This document shows, one piece after another, positions 23,505 through 33,027 of a DNA stretch of 64,000 nt. Where the stretch lies: the NCBI RefSeq assembly GCF_000814325.1, contig NZ_JPHF01000006.1, positions 1 through 64,000 of the forward strand. The letters run 5' to 3'. Source of the DNA: Flavihumibacter sp. ZG627 (lineage in GTDB: Bacteria; Bacteroidota; Bacteroidia; Chitinophagales; Chitinophagaceae). The notes beneath the pieces were generated by a model that was not told the origin of the DNA, did no database searches, and saw only the letters and a program-made list of their open reading frames with translations. A program made the position numbers and the translations under genes. Positions within the stretch are counted from its first letter, which is position 1. Each line of letters begins with the position of its first letter.

Positions 23505-26500
23505 TTATGCTGATACGGGTACTGTAACAGCTGAATCCAGTTCGCTTTGCGCGCTTTTGCGGGTTGACATATAAGAATACATTGCCGGTATCACATAGAG
23601 TGTTAGTATCAGAGAGAACATAATACCCCCTACAATAACAATCCCTAATGGTATCCTGCTGGTGGAGGCCGCTCCAAGTGATAATGCCAGTGGAAGTGCT
23701 CCGAGTGACATTGCCAGGCTGGTCATCAGGATAGGCCTTAGTCGGCTTACGGCCGCTTCAATCACCGCTGGAGTGCGCCCGAGCCCTTCAATGCGCTTAT
23801 GGTTGGCAAATTCAACTATAAGGATACCGTTCTTTGTTACCAGTCCTATAAGCATGATCATACCGATCTGTGAAAAGATATTGATGGTCTGGTCAAATAT
23901 CCACAGAGATAATAGTGCTCCAGCAATGGCAAGAGGAACAGTGATCATGATGATAAAAGGATCAATGAAACTTTCAAATTGTGCAGCCAGAATTAGAAAG
24001 ATCAATCCCAGGGCCAGCAAAAATGCAAAGCTGGTATTACTTGCACTCTCTGCAAAATCGCGTGAAGAACCAGAAAGGGAAGTGCTGAAACTATCATCAA
24101 GCAAGCGGTTACCAATGGCCTGCATTTCTTGGATACCATCACCAATTGTTTTGCCGGGTGCGAGGCCTGCCGAAACTGTTGCTGACTTATATCGGTTAAA
24201 ATGATATATAGTAGGAGGGGTAGTCTCTTCTTCAAATGATACGATATTATCAAGTGATATACTTTCACCTCTGCTGTTACGAACATACACAGCTTTGAGA
24301 TCCGTTGGTTCATCCCGATCGTTCCTGGCAAGCTGTCCAATAACCTGGTATTGCTTGCCATCCTTGGTAAAATATCCAAGCCTTCGATTGCTTAATGCCA
24401 GTTGGAGTGTGGAGGATACATCTTCAATAGAAATGCCAAGCTGGCTGGCTTTCATACGATCTATGTTCACCCTCAATTCAGGCTTATTGAATTTCAGATC
24501 TGCGTCCACGCCCTGAAATACAACACTTTTATTGGCTTCATCCAAAAACTTGGGAAGCACTTCACGGATCTTTTCAAAGTTTACGTTTTGTATCACGAAC
24601 TGTACCGGCAGTCCTCCCCGGCGATTCACCTGAATTGTCTGCTCCTGTATGGCAAATGCGCGTCCTTCATTAAAACGCGGAAGATTTCGGTTAACCATGT
24701 CAACGACCTCCTGCTGGCTGCGCACCCTTTCTTCTGGATCCACGAGTAGCATCCTTAAAAAGCCGGTATTCACAGATCCCGATCCGGTAAACCCAGGTGC
24801 GGTTACCGTTATCATTACTTTCTTTTCCGGAACACTATCCAGAACAAACTGCCCTATACGATCCATATAACGATCCATATAATCAAATGCCGTTCCTTCA
24901 GGTGCGGTTACTGATAAACGGAACTGGCTGCGATCTTCCATGGGAGCAAGTTCCGATTGCATATTGCTGCCAATAAAATAGATGATGGCAAAACATATCG
25001 CAATGATCACAAACGCGAACCAACGAACACGCATAAACGCAGAAAGGGTTCTGCGATAGCCATTTTCCATACCCCTGAAAAAAGGTTCGGTCTTATTATA
25101 GAACCAGGAGTGCTTATGTTTTTTCCGTGTTAATTTTACGTTCAATACCGGGGTTAGAGTAAGGGATACAAATGCAGATATCAAAACTGCACCGGCTACC
25201 ACAATGCCAAATTCGCGGAAAAGCCGTCCAACGAATCCCTCAAGAAAAACGATCGGAAGAAATACTACTGCAAGTGTGATGGAAGTTGCAATAACAGCAA
25301 AATAGATTTCCTTGGAACCTTCTCTCGCTGCCTGCCATTTACCCATTCCTTTTTCCATCTTCTTGAATATGTTTTCTGTCACAACAATACCATCATCCAC
25401 AACCAGACCAGTTGCAAGTACAATGGCAAGCAGGGTGAGAACATTGATGGTGAATCCAAACAGGTACATGATAAAGAAGGCGCCAATTAGCGATACGGGG
25501 ATATCAATCAATGGCCGGATGGCAATTATCCAGTCGCGGAAAAAGAAATAAATGATCAGGATAACCAGAATAATGGCAATCAGTAAAGTTTCCTCCACTT
25601 CAAGGATGGAACGTTTTATAAACTTCGTCTGGTCGAGGGCAATATCAGTAGTGAGGTCTGAAGGAATTTCCGTTTTTATCTGTTCATATCGTTTATAGAA
25701 TTCATCACTGATGGCCACATAATTTGACCCTGGCTGTGGAATAATAGCCAGGGCTATCATGGGGATGGTACTTTCTTTTAATATCGTTTCTTCGTTTTCG
25801 GGGCCAAGTACTGCTTCCCCGATATCTTTCAACCTGATATCAGTACCACCCGTATTTCTGATAATTATATTATTGAATTCTTCCTCTGTATTAAGGAGAC
25901 CAAATGTTCTTACTGAAAGTTCAGTGGCATTGCCAGAGATCTTACCTGAAGGCAATTCAATATTCTGGGCCCTGAGGGCCGTTTGAATATCGGCGGGAGT
26001 GAGGCCGTATGCCGAGAGTTTGGAGGGATCAAACCATATACGCATGGCATATCTTTTTTCACCCCATATCTGTATTCCGCTTACACCCGGAATAGTTTGT
26101 AATCTTTCAAGCAGGTTATTGGTTGCATATTCTGTAACCTGTAACTGGTTTCTTGTATTACTCTGGACCGTCATGGCCAGGATGAAATCAGAACTGGCAT
26201 CTGCTTTGGAAACAACAGGAGGTGCGTCAAGGTCATCAGGGAGCGACCTGCTCGCCTGCGACACTTTATCACGTACATCATTAGCCGCAGCTTCAAGGTC
26301 GATAGAGAGTTCGAACTCAACGGTAATATTACTTGTTCCCTGGCTGCTGCTCGACGTAATGTTTTTTACACCAGCAATACCATTTACAGCCTTCTCAAGC
26401 GGTTCGGTGATCTGGGATTCGATAATATCTGCATTGGCACCCGGGTAAGATGTACGCACATTTACAATTGGTGGATCAATTGCCGGATAATCGCGTACAC

Positions 26501-26597
26501 CCAAAAATTTATACCCGATAAGGCCAAATACTATTATAACAATATTCAGCACTATGGCCAATACGGGCCTTCTTAAACTCAGTTCAGATATATTCAT
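23505..26597 (-). CDS. RND efflux pump permease (AcrB/MexB-like, HAE-1 type)
   Basis: The 1030-residue pump has the RND topology: TM1 at 12-30, a large periplasmic loop with the porter domain, six clustered transmembrane helices around 335-540, a second loop and six more helices at the end. The proton-relay aspartates are Asp401 and Asp402 in GLVVDDGIVVTENI. Two consecutive acidic residues in TM4 fit the drug and hydrophobe efflux group rather than the heavy-metal group. Substrates are unknown. The adaptor gene ends one base upstream, so the two are tightly coupled. Confidence 0.94.
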   Translation of the reverse strand: MNISELSLRRPVLAIVLNIVIIVFGLIGYKFLGVRDYPAIDPPIVNVRTSYPGANADIIESQITEPLEKAVNGIAGVKNITSSSSQGTSNITVEFELSIDLEAAANDVRDKVSQASRSLPDDLDAPPVVSKADASSDFILAMTVQSNTRNQLQVTEYATNNLLERLQTIPGVSGIQIWGEKRYAMRIWFDPSKLSAYGLTPADIQTALRAQNIELPSGKISGNATELSVRTFGLLNTEEEFNNIIIRNTGGTDIRLKDIGEAVLGPENEETILKESTIPMIALAIIPQPGSNYVAISDEFYKRYEQIKTEIPSDLTTDIALDQTKFIKRSILEVEETLLIAIILVILIIYFFFRDWIIAIRPLIDIPVSLIGAFFIMYLFGFTINVLTLLAIVLATGLVVDDGIVVTENIFKKMEKGMGKWQAAREGSKEIYFAVIATSITLAVVFLPIVFLEGFVGRLFREFGIVVAGAVLISAFVSLTLTPVLNVKLTRKKHKHSWFYNKTEPFFRGMENGYRRTLSAFMRVRWFAFVIIAICFAIIYFIGSNMQSELAPMEDRSQFRLSVTAPEGTAFDYMDRYMDRIGQFVLDSVPEKKVMITVTAPGFTGSGSVNTGFLRMLLVDPEERVRSQQEVVDMVNRNLPRFNEGRAFAIQEQTIQVNRRGGLPVQFVIQNVNFEKIREVLPKFLDEANKSVVFQGVDADLKFNKPELRVNIDRMKASQLGISIEDVSSTLQLALSNRRLGYFTKDGKQYQVIGQLARNDRDEPTDLKAVYVRNSRGESISLDNIVSFEEETTPPTIYHFNRYKSATVSAGLAPGKTIGDGIQEMQAIGNRLLDDSFSTSLSGSSRDFAESASNTSFAFLLALGLIFLILAAQFESFIDPFIIMITVPLAIAGALLSLWIFDQTINIFSQIGMIMLIGLVTKNGILIVEFANHKRIEGLGRTPAVIEAAVSRLRPILMTSLAMSLGALPLALSLGAASTSRIPLGIVIVGGIMFSLILTLYVIPAMYSYMSTRKSAQSELDSAVTVPVSA

Positions 26598-26598
26598 C

Positions 26599-27675
26599 TT
26601 ATTCCTGGTTCATTTTGATTATTTCGAGCTTGCCTTCCGGTTTGATCGACAGTAGTCCGGTGGTGATGATAGTATCCCCAACATTCAGGCCGGAAGTGAT
26701 TTGTACACTGGTAGAATCGCGTACCCCGGTAGTAACGGTTTCAAAAGATGCATTACCACCCCTGTAAACAATAACCTTTTTAAAACGGGCCTGTGGTATC
26801 ACTGCCTGTGAGGGAACCATCAGCGCACTTTTATCTTCACCGAAATCAAGTAATACTTTTGCAAATGCACCTGGGATGAGTTTGGGATCTTTTCCCAAAA
26901 TGACCGCGCGAATGCGAAGACTCCTGGTATCTTCTGTTACAGCTTCCTCTGTTGCGATAACCCTGGCCAGGATATTTTTGTTCAATCCTTCCATAGTAAA
27001 CGCCACATTTTTTCCGGCACTGATCTTACTGCTGTATTTTTCCGGTACTGTGAATTCAAGCTTGAGCTGGTTTTCCTGACGGATTGTAGTAATAAGGGTG
27101 GCAGGAGTTATATATGCACCCATGCTCACACTGCGAAGACCTAAACGACCACTGAAAGGAGCACGAATTTCCGTTTTTGCAATTGACGTGCGAATTAATT
27201 CTATATCGGCTTTAACATTGCTTACCTGCAAAATACTCAGATCATATTCCTGCTTGCTTATACCATCGATCTTTAAAAGTGCCTCAAGCCGCTCTGCTGT
27301 TTTTTCATAAATATCAAGTTGAACTTTAAGTTTTTGCAATTGCGCCTGCAGGTCACCGTCATATAGTTTTACCAGCAGAGTGCCTTTGCCAACATTCTGT
27401 CCCTCGCGGATATTGAGTTGTGTGATGCGGCCACTTACTTCCGGACGAAGTTCAGTTGCCTCATAGGGAAGAATATTTCCAGGAACTTCTATCTTTTCAC
27501 TAACCGATGATGGCTTTACTAAATAGGCTTCAACCCGCGTGGGTTGTGCAGTTCGCTGAGGGCCACCGGAAACAGGGGCCTTAATTTTTTTTTCATCCTT
27601 CGATTTACAGGAAGCCATACTGATGATTCCGAACAGAATAAGCGCTATTATAGGCGTGGATCGTACAAATGCCAT
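26599..27675 (-). CDS. RND efflux periplasmic adaptor (membrane fusion protein), lipoprotein
   Basis: The 358-residue protein has a lipoprotein signal with lipobox MASC (Cys23). After a linker come a biotinyl-lipoyl half motif (IEVPGNILPYEATELRPEVSG), an alpha-helical hairpin (about 105-165), the second lipoyl half (IRAPFSGRLGLRSVS), a beta-barrel and a membrane-proximal domain. It links the pump to the TolC channel. It is the first gene of the adaptor-pump-TolC operon. No repressor gene is adjacent. Confidence 0.93.
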   Translation of the reverse strand: MAFVRSTPIIALILFGIISMASCKSKDEKKIKAPVSGGPQRTAQPTRVEAYLVKPSSVSEKIEVPGNILPYEATELRPEVSGRITQLNIREGQNVGKGTLLVKLYDGDLQAQLQKLKVQLDIYEKTAERLEALLKIDGISKQEYDLSILQVSNVKADIELIRTSIAKTEIRAPFSGRLGLRSVSMGAYITPATLITTIRQENQLKLEFTVPEKYSSKISAGKNVAFTMEGLNKNILARVIATEEAVTEDTRSLRIRAVILGKDPKLIPGAFAKVLLDFGEDKSALMVPSQAVIPQARFKKVIVYRGGNASFETVTTGVRDSTSVQITSGLNVGDTIITTGLLSIKPEGKLEIIKMNQE

Positions 27676-27840
27676 TGTCTGTGTTTCTTGATTAAGGTTG
27701 GAACAATGGTAAAATTAACAGATTTAACGCTGTGAAAGTTTAGCCCTGAAGGCTTTAATCAAATTAAATGCGAAAGGTTTATTACAGTATATGAGTGGCA
27801 TTTGGACTTTATGAAAGGCAATCCTGGCATCCTAATGGAG

Positions 27841-28962
27841 TCAGGAGATAACTTTAAGGGTTCTTTTCACCTGGTGTGCCTTTCTGACCAGGTCATGTTT
27901 ATCATTTCCCAGTATGGTCACATGGCCCATTTTTCTTCCCGGCCGGGTTTCTTTTTTTCCATATAGATGAATATAAACACCATCCATCGCCATCACCTCT
28001 TCTAAGCCTTCATATACAACGGGACCACTATGATCTTTTTCCCCGATCAGATTAACGAGCGAAGATGGCATCAGTGCTGCTGTTGGGCCCAGCGGGTAAT
28101 CGAGTAATAACCTCCACATCATTTCATACTGAGATGTGAAATGTGCTTCAATAGTATGATGTCCGCTGTTGTGAACGCGTGGTGCGGTTTCATTCACAAG
28201 AACTTCGCCATTCCTGTCTACAAAAAGTTCTACTGCAAAGAGTCCGGGCGAATCCAGTGATTTGGCTAGTTTGTGGGCAATAGCTTCAATTCGCCATATC
28301 TGCTGTTCTTTAAGATCTGCAGGTGCCAGTTGCAGGTCGAGTAAATTCAGGTAAGGATCAAATACCATCTCAACAGGCGGGTATAGCGCGCTTTCTCCTT
28401 TCTTATTAATTGCTACAAGGATAGCGATCTCCTTCTCGATATCCACTTTTTTCTCTAATATACTGGGAGCATCAAAACCAAGTGGAAGTTCATCGGGTTT
28501 ATGCAATAGCTGAACTCCTTTTCCATCATAACCACCTTCGCCAAGTTTTTGGGCTGCGGGAAGAAACGCAATATGTTGTTCCAGTTCCAACTGGTTTTGG
28601 ACTGTTACAAAATTTGCAGTCGGGATTCCATTTGCCTGGTAAAATTCTTTCTGACGGATCTTGTTTTTTATGATCCTCAAAGCCGATGGTCGGGGTATTA
28701 CTGTTACGCCTTCCGCTTCCAGTTTCTCGAGGGCATCAACGTTAACCGATTCAATTTCTATGGTGATGGCATCCAGTTGTTTACCGAATTCATATACATC
28801 ATTAAAATTACGGATATCGCCAAGTGTAAAATGATGGCAGAGATGTGCAGCCGGGCAGGCAGCATCATTTTCCATCACCCAGGTTTCCACCGGAAAATTT
28901 GCAGCTTCCTGTAATAACATCCGACCCAATTGCCCCCCGCCGAGGATACCGACTTTTTTCAT
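27841..28962 (-). CDS. purK: 5-(carboxyamino)imidazole ribonucleotide synthase PurK
   Basis: The 373-residue ATP-grasp enzyme carboxylates AIR with bicarbonate and ATP to give N5-CAIR, the PurE substrate. N-terminal GILGGGQLGRMLLQEA, central KLGEGGYDGKGV and NETAPRVHNSGHHTIEA are family hallmarks. The ATG at 28962 lies just 4 bases after a -7-like box, which suggests a leaderless message. purE is 5.7 kb downstream on the same strand, separated by the RND operon, so the two would need separate promoters or a long common transcript. Confidence 0.95.
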   Translation of the reverse strand: MKKVGILGGGQLGRMLLQEAANFPVETWVMENDAACPAAHLCHHFTLGDIRNFNDVYEFGKQLDAITIEIESVNVDALEKLEAEGVTVIPRPSALRIIKNKIRQKEFYQANGIPTANFVTVQNQLELEQHIAFLPAAQKLGEGGYDGKGVQLLHKPDELPLGFDAPSILEKKVDIEKEIAILVAINKKGESALYPPVEMVFDPYLNLLDLQLAPADLKEQQIWRIEAIAHKLAKSLDSPGLFAVELFVDRNGEVLVNETAPRVHNSGHHTIEAHFTSQYEMMWRLLLDYPLGPTAALMPSSLVNLIGEKDHSGPVVYEGLEEVMAMDGVYIHLYGKKETRPGRKMGHVTILGNDKHDLVRKAHQVKRTLKVIS

Positions 28963-28966
28963 GCGC

Positions 28967-28974
28967 CAAAAATA
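28967..28974 (-). promoter_or_regulatory. Bacteroidota-type -7 box directly upstream of purK
   Basis: On the minus strand TATTTTTG fits TAnnTTTG and ends 4 bases before the purK ATG. Transcription would then begin at or beside the start codon. Confidence 0.45.
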
Positions 28975-29022
28975 AGGAATGGTTCGGCTTTGATGCTACT
29001 CTATTATTATACAAACATTCGT

Positions 29023-29030
29023 TAGTTTTG
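29023..29030 (+). promoter_or_regulatory. Possible -7 box upstream of hppD
   Basis: TAGTTTTG fits TAnnTTTG. It would give a leader of about 155 bases for hppD. This interval also contains a 32-codon open frame (29035-29133) that I do not call as a gene. Confidence 0.35.
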
Positions 29031-29192
29031 AGTTATGGTTCCCGATTATCCCCATAAATTATTCCCTGATCTCCGCCAGCATTATTGCCTGCTGATGGAA
29101 TCCCTGGCAATGGAAAGAGGCAAGGGCGAGTAATTTACTTACCACTCGCCTTGATCTGATCGAAATTGTAAACCATCCTCAAATATTTTTCC

Positions 29193-30317
29193 ATGTCCGT
29201 TCTCACCAAATTACAGCAACACGCTGCTACTGATTTTCTGCCTTTGCAGGGAACTGATTACGTTGAATTCTATGTGGGCAATGCAAAGCAGGCTGCCCAT
29301 TTCTATAAAACAGCCTTTGGCTTCCAGAGCCTTGCTTATGCAGGCCCTGAAACCGGTATAAGAGAAACAGCCAGTTACGCGGTACGCCAGCATAAACTAA
29401 CTTTTGTATTCACTACTCCCTTGCGGGCCAACAACGCCATCGCCGATCATATTTATAAGCATGGTGATGGAGTTAAAGTTCTTGCCCTGATGGTAGATGA
29501 TGCAAAAAAGGCATGGGAAGAAACCACCGGCCGTGGGGCTATTTCTTATCAGGAGCCGCGCAGGATGAAAGATGATTCGGGGGAAGTTGTAACCAGTGGA
29601 ATTCATACTTATGGCGATACCGTGCACTTGTTTGTGGAGCGGAAGAATTATTCAGGAACTTTTCTTCCTGGTTACATGCCGTGGAAGTCAGACTATAATC
29701 CTGCCGAAACCGGTCTCTTGTATGTTGATCATTGCGTGGGTAATGTTGGATGGAACCAGATGAATAAATGGGTTGATTTTTATGAGAATATCATGGGCTT
29801 CCGAAACATACTCAGCTTTGATGATAAAGACATTTCCACAGAATATTCTGCACTGATGAGTAAGGTGATGTCAAACGGAAACGGATATGTTAAATTTCCT
29901 ATTAACGAACCTGCTGAAGGGAAGAAGAAAAGCCAGGTGGAGGAGTATCTCGATTTTTATGATGGGGAGGGATGCCAGCATGTTGCTCTGGCAACAAATA
30001 ATATTATTGAAACAGTAACTGCTTTACGCAACAGGGGTGTTGAATTCCTGAAAGTACCAGGTTCCTATTACGATGAAGTGCTCGACAGGGTTGGTAAAAT
30101 TGATGAAGACCTTCAGCCGTTAAGAGAGCTGGGCATTTTGATCGATCGTGATGAAGAAGGTTACCTGCTCCAGATATTCACTAAGCCTGTGGAGGACAGG
30201 CCAACTTTATTCTTTGAAATTATCCAGCGAAAGGGTGCTAAGAGTTTTGGAAAGGGCAATTTCAAGGCCTTATTTGAGGCCATTGAGCGCGAACAGGAAA
30301 TGAGAGGAAACTTGTAA
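29193..30317 (+). CDS. hppD: 4-hydroxyphenylpyruvate dioxygenase
   Basis: The 374-residue enzyme converts 4-hydroxyphenylpyruvate to homogentisate in tyrosine breakdown. Two vicinal-oxygen-chelate domains are visible, and the iron ligands fall at His180 (VDHCVGNV), His263 (CQHVALATNNI) and Glu342 (FFEIIQRKG). The C-terminal helix SFGKGNFKALFEAIEREQ is typical of the family. Homogentisate dioxygenase and fumarylacetoacetase are not in the window. The gene ends in a clear terminator and stands alone. Confidence 0.96.
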   Translation: MSVLTKLQQHAATDFLPLQGTDYVEFYVGNAKQAAHFYKTAFGFQSLAYAGPETGIRETASYAVRQHKLTFVFTTPLRANNAIADHIYKHGDGVKVLALMVDDAKKAWEETTGRGAISYQEPRRMKDDSGEVVTSGIHTYGDTVHLFVERKNYSGTFLPGYMPWKSDYNPAETGLLYVDHCVGNVGWNQMNKWVDFYENIMGFRNILSFDDKDISTEYSALMSKVMSNGNGYVKFPINEPAEGKKKSQVEEYLDFYDGEGCQHVALATNNIIETVTALRNRGVEFLKVPGSYYDEVLDRVGKIDEDLQPLRELGILIDRDEEGYLLQIFTKPVEDRPTLFFEIIQRKGAKSFGKGNFKALFEAIEREQEMRGNL

Positions 30318-30334
30318 CAAATGGTTATTATTGT

Positions 30335-30362
30335 AATCCCCCTCTTCGAAGGGGGATTTTTA
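30335..30362 (+). terminator. Rho-independent terminator after hppD
   Basis: A 9-bp stem (AATCCCCCT at 30335-30343 with its complement at 30350-30358) and a 6-base loop are followed by a run of T residues from 30357. It lies 17 bp after the hppD stop. Confidence 0.85.
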
Positions 30363-30413
30363 TGCCAGTTTTACCGATTCTTTGTGTTATTTTAGTGCCA
30401 TCCAGACTGTACT

Positions 30414-31622
30414 ATGAAAAGAATCTTCCTCCTTATTGGTTTGCTTACAGCTGTTATTGCCGGCATGTCACAAATGGCTTACCAGCCCGGCTTTGCTGAA
30501 TCACAGCGCAACTTTCCCCGCGTGAATGATATTCTCCGTAAAAAAGAGGATACACTTGCCAAACAATTCAGGGAAAAGGGACTGCAGTGGCCTGCCAAAT
30601 ATATCTATCTCCGATCCTTTAAATATGACAGTCAGCTCGAAGTTTGGGTTAAAGGTGAAGCGGGTAAACCATTCCAGCATTTTAAAACTTATAAGGTCTG
30701 CGCTATGGCAGGAACCCTTGGTCCTAAAAGAATGGAAGGCGATTTCCAGGTTCCAGAAGGCTTTTATCATATCAATGAATTTAATCCCCGCAGCGAATTT
30801 CATCTTTCATTGGGTTTGAATTATCCGAATGCTTCCGATCGTTACCTGAGTGATGCCATCCAGCCGGGTGGTGATATCTATATTCATGGTAGTTGTGTAA
30901 CTACAGGTTGCATACCAATTATGGATGCTCAGATCGAAGAACTTTATGTTCTTGCCACGCATGCAAAAAGCCAGGGCCAGGATTTTATTCCTGTTCATAT
31001 ATTTCCTGTCAGGTTCAATGTGAAACGTAGTACCGAATACCTTAACCGGTATGTACGCGATTTTTCTGATTATACCCCTCTGGCAACCAGCCTGAAAGAG
31101 GTATTTTATTATTTCGAAAAGTATAAGAAGATTCCGGTCATTTTGGTTAACAATAAAGGCGAATACGTGACAGATGAAGAAGTGAAAAAATCTTTACCAA
31201 TAGGAGAGCGGAATGTTATAATAACACCCGTTGTGAAAAAAGTCCGAAAGAAAGTTCCTTTTAACGAGAATGAAATTCCTAATACTGTTCATAAGCTTCC
31301 TGAGTATCCTGGTGGGTCTGATGCTTTCCGAGATTACCTGAAAAAACTGAATAACGATCTTGTTCCTTTCTTAAATGAAGAGGAGCATAGTGCCTATGTA
31401 CTTGTTGAATTTATTGTAGACCAGAAAGGTAAAGTACTAAATCCCCGCATCCTTAAAGGCGGTAATGATTTGTTGAATGAGAACCTCCTTGACGCATTGG
31501 AAATGATGCCCGATTGGAAACCTGCCATAAGGGAAGGTAAGGATGTACCGATGAAGTTAAAACAAACGATCGTTGTAGAAGCCAAGTCTGCCACTTCAGT
31601 AGTGAGTGCGCTATCTCATTAA
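30414..31622 (+). CDS. L,D-transpeptidase (YafK-like) fused to a TonB-like C-terminal domain
   Basis: The 402-residue exported protein (signal about 1-20) has an N-terminal YkuD/YafK-type catalytic domain (about 60-205) with His158 and catalytic Cys166 in IHGSCVTTGCIPI. After a charged linker, residues about 290-392 (HKLPEYPGGSDAFRDYL, then YVLVEFIVDQKGKVLNPRI and PDWKPAIREGKDVPMKLKQT) match the TonB/TolA C-terminal fold found in Bacteroidota TonB-like proteins. The first half would cross-link or anchor to peptidoglycan. The role of the second half is not known, but TonB-type domains bind envelope partners. There is no N-terminal membrane anchor as in true TonB. The 3' end overlaps lysC by 12 bp. 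Confidence 0.82.
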   Translation: MKRIFLLIGLLTAVIAGMSQMAYQPGFAESQRNFPRVNDILRKKEDTLAKQFREKGLQWPAKYIYLRSFKYDSQLEVWVKGEAGKPFQHFKTYKVCAMAGTLGPKRMEGDFQVPEGFYHINEFNPRSEFHLSLGLNYPNASDRYLSDAIQPGGDIYIHGSCVTTGCIPIMDAQIEELYVLATHAKSQGQDFIPVHIFPVRFNVKRSTEYLNRYVRDFSDYTPLATSLKEVFYYFEKYKKIPVILVNNKGEYVTDEEVKKSLPIGERNVIITPVVKKVRKKVPFNENEIPNTVHKLPEYPGGSDAFRDYLKKLNNDLVPFLNEEEHSAYVLVEFIVDQKGKVLNPRILKGGNDLLNENLLDALEMMPDWKPAIREGKDVPMKLKQTIVVEAKSATSVVSALSH

Positions 31623-32873
31623 CACCTGAACTGTTTCAGGGGTCTGCTGCTGCAAAACTATTTTATGGTTTTCTGTTAGTTTTTCAAGAAGCGTGGGTTC
31701 GTAATGGCGTATGGTTAGGAGCTTCAATCCTTTTTCTACAGTAACATCAAATATTTCGGAAGCCTGGTGTGCGAGTTGCTGAATTTTTTCTGGCCTGTCA
31801 TCCATCGAACAGGTAAAACTGATTGCGCCATTCTGCGTAATGGTCGGTTTTAGTGCCAGTTCTTCGAAGAGATGATACAGGATGCCCACCGGTTTTTCAC
31901 CCACAAAAGAAAAATCCTTTGAACTGAGCTGAATCATTACCTGGTTTTCTTTTATTACGATGATCGGCGGAAGTTTTTTTACAACACCTTCGTGTATTAC
32001 TGTTCCGGGTAGCAATGGATCGAGAAAACTTTTTACATACAATGGAATACCCTTGTTTTGAAGTGGTTTGATTGTCTTGGGATGTATGACCTGGGCACCA
32101 TAATATGCCATCTCTATCACCTCTACATAATTCAGTTCAGGAATAAGCCGGGCTTCGGGAAATTGTTTAGGATCTGCATTCATCACACCTACTACATCTT
32201 TCCATATTGTGAGGCTTCCAGCCCCCATTATGTTGGCAAAAACAGCCGCTGTATAATCGCTTCCCTCCCGACCAAGAGTAGTACTTTCATTTTCATCGGT
32301 AGCTCCTACAAAGCCCTGCGTTATTACAATTTTACTTTTTTGATATAGGGGTGGCAGAAGTTGCTGCACCTGTTGGATTGTGAATGCCCAGTCAATATTA
32401 GCATCCCTGAAATTGTCATCGGTTCTGATTATATCACGTACATCGATCCATTTATTGGAAATACCGGATTCATTCAGATAGGCACTTACAATTGCAGTAG
32501 AGAGCATTTCGCCAACACATACAATCTGGTCATAATAATAATCATATTCCCTCACGGGTTTATCATGCAGAAGCCATTCTACCTCAGTGAAAAAATTATT
32601 CAAAAGTTGTTCACAGCTTAGCCATTCTTTAACCAGGAGGTATTTGGAAATGGTAAGGTGCTGTTGCTTTACCTGGTTGAATAATTGAAGCGCGTCTTCT
32701 TTTTTGCCCATGTAAAAATTTTCAGCAACCTTTTCCAGCGCGTTGGTAGTTTTTCCCATCGCGGATATAACGATGAGCAATTCATCATTTGCTTCCTGTT
32801 TAAGAATTTCTGCTACCTGCTTTATTCGCTCTACATTACTTACGCTGGCCCCTCCGAACTTAAAAACACGCAT
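31611..32873 (-). CDS. lysC: Aspartate kinase (monofunctional)
   Basis: The 420-residue enzyme phosphorylates aspartate, the first step towards lysine, threonine and methionine. KFGGASVSN (5-13) is the N-terminal phosphate-binding motif, followed by VVISAMGKTTNALE and TLGREGSDYTAA. C-terminal ACT-like sequence (about 305-420) gives scope for feedback control. There is no homoserine dehydrogenase part. No operon partner is adjacent, and the 154-bp region before it (shared with fbp) shows no recognisable riboswitch. The stop end overlaps the convergent transpeptidase gene. Confidence 0.92.
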   Translation of the reverse strand: MRVFKFGGASVSNVERIKQVAEILKQEANDELLIVISAMGKTTNALEKVAENFYMGKKEDALQLFNQVKQQHLTISKYLLVKEWLSCEQLLNNFFTEVEWLLHDKPVREYDYYYDQIVCVGEMLSTAIVSAYLNESGISNKWIDVRDIIRTDDNFRDANIDWAFTIQQVQQLLPPLYQKSKIVITQGFVGATDENESTTLGREGSDYTAAVFANIMGAGSLTIWKDVVGVMNADPKQFPEARLIPELNYVEVIEMAYYGAQVIHPKTIKPLQNKGIPLYVKSFLDPLLPGTVIHEGVVKKLPPIIVIKENQVMIQLSSKDFSFVGEKPVGILYHLFEELALKPTITQNGAISFTCSMDDRPEKIQQLAHQASEIFDVTVEKGLKLLTIRHYEPTLLEKLTENHKIVLQQQTPETVQVLMR

Positions 32874-33027
32874 ATGTTTAAGATTACTGATTAAACATTG
32901 ATCAGTTAAGGTTATTAGGGATAACCGTCAACTTATCTATGATGATTGCGAAATTGGGGCCTAATCTTCAATCTGCAAGCTACAATCTGCTTTTTTTTGT
33001 TTCTTTGCGCACCTAACGATTGCACAT

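Noticed and set aside
25999-26448. 149-codon open frame on the plus strand inside the RND pump gene
   Set aside because: It is antisense to a long, well-supported gene, has no family match and no start context. Similar shadows occur inside the protease, polyphosphate kinase and fbp genes.
29035-29133. 32-codon open frame between purK and hppD (MVPDYPHKLFPDLRQHYCLL...)
   Set aside because: No recognisable family, and the possible promoter box ends only 4 bases before its ATG. It might be real, but evidence is too weak to call.
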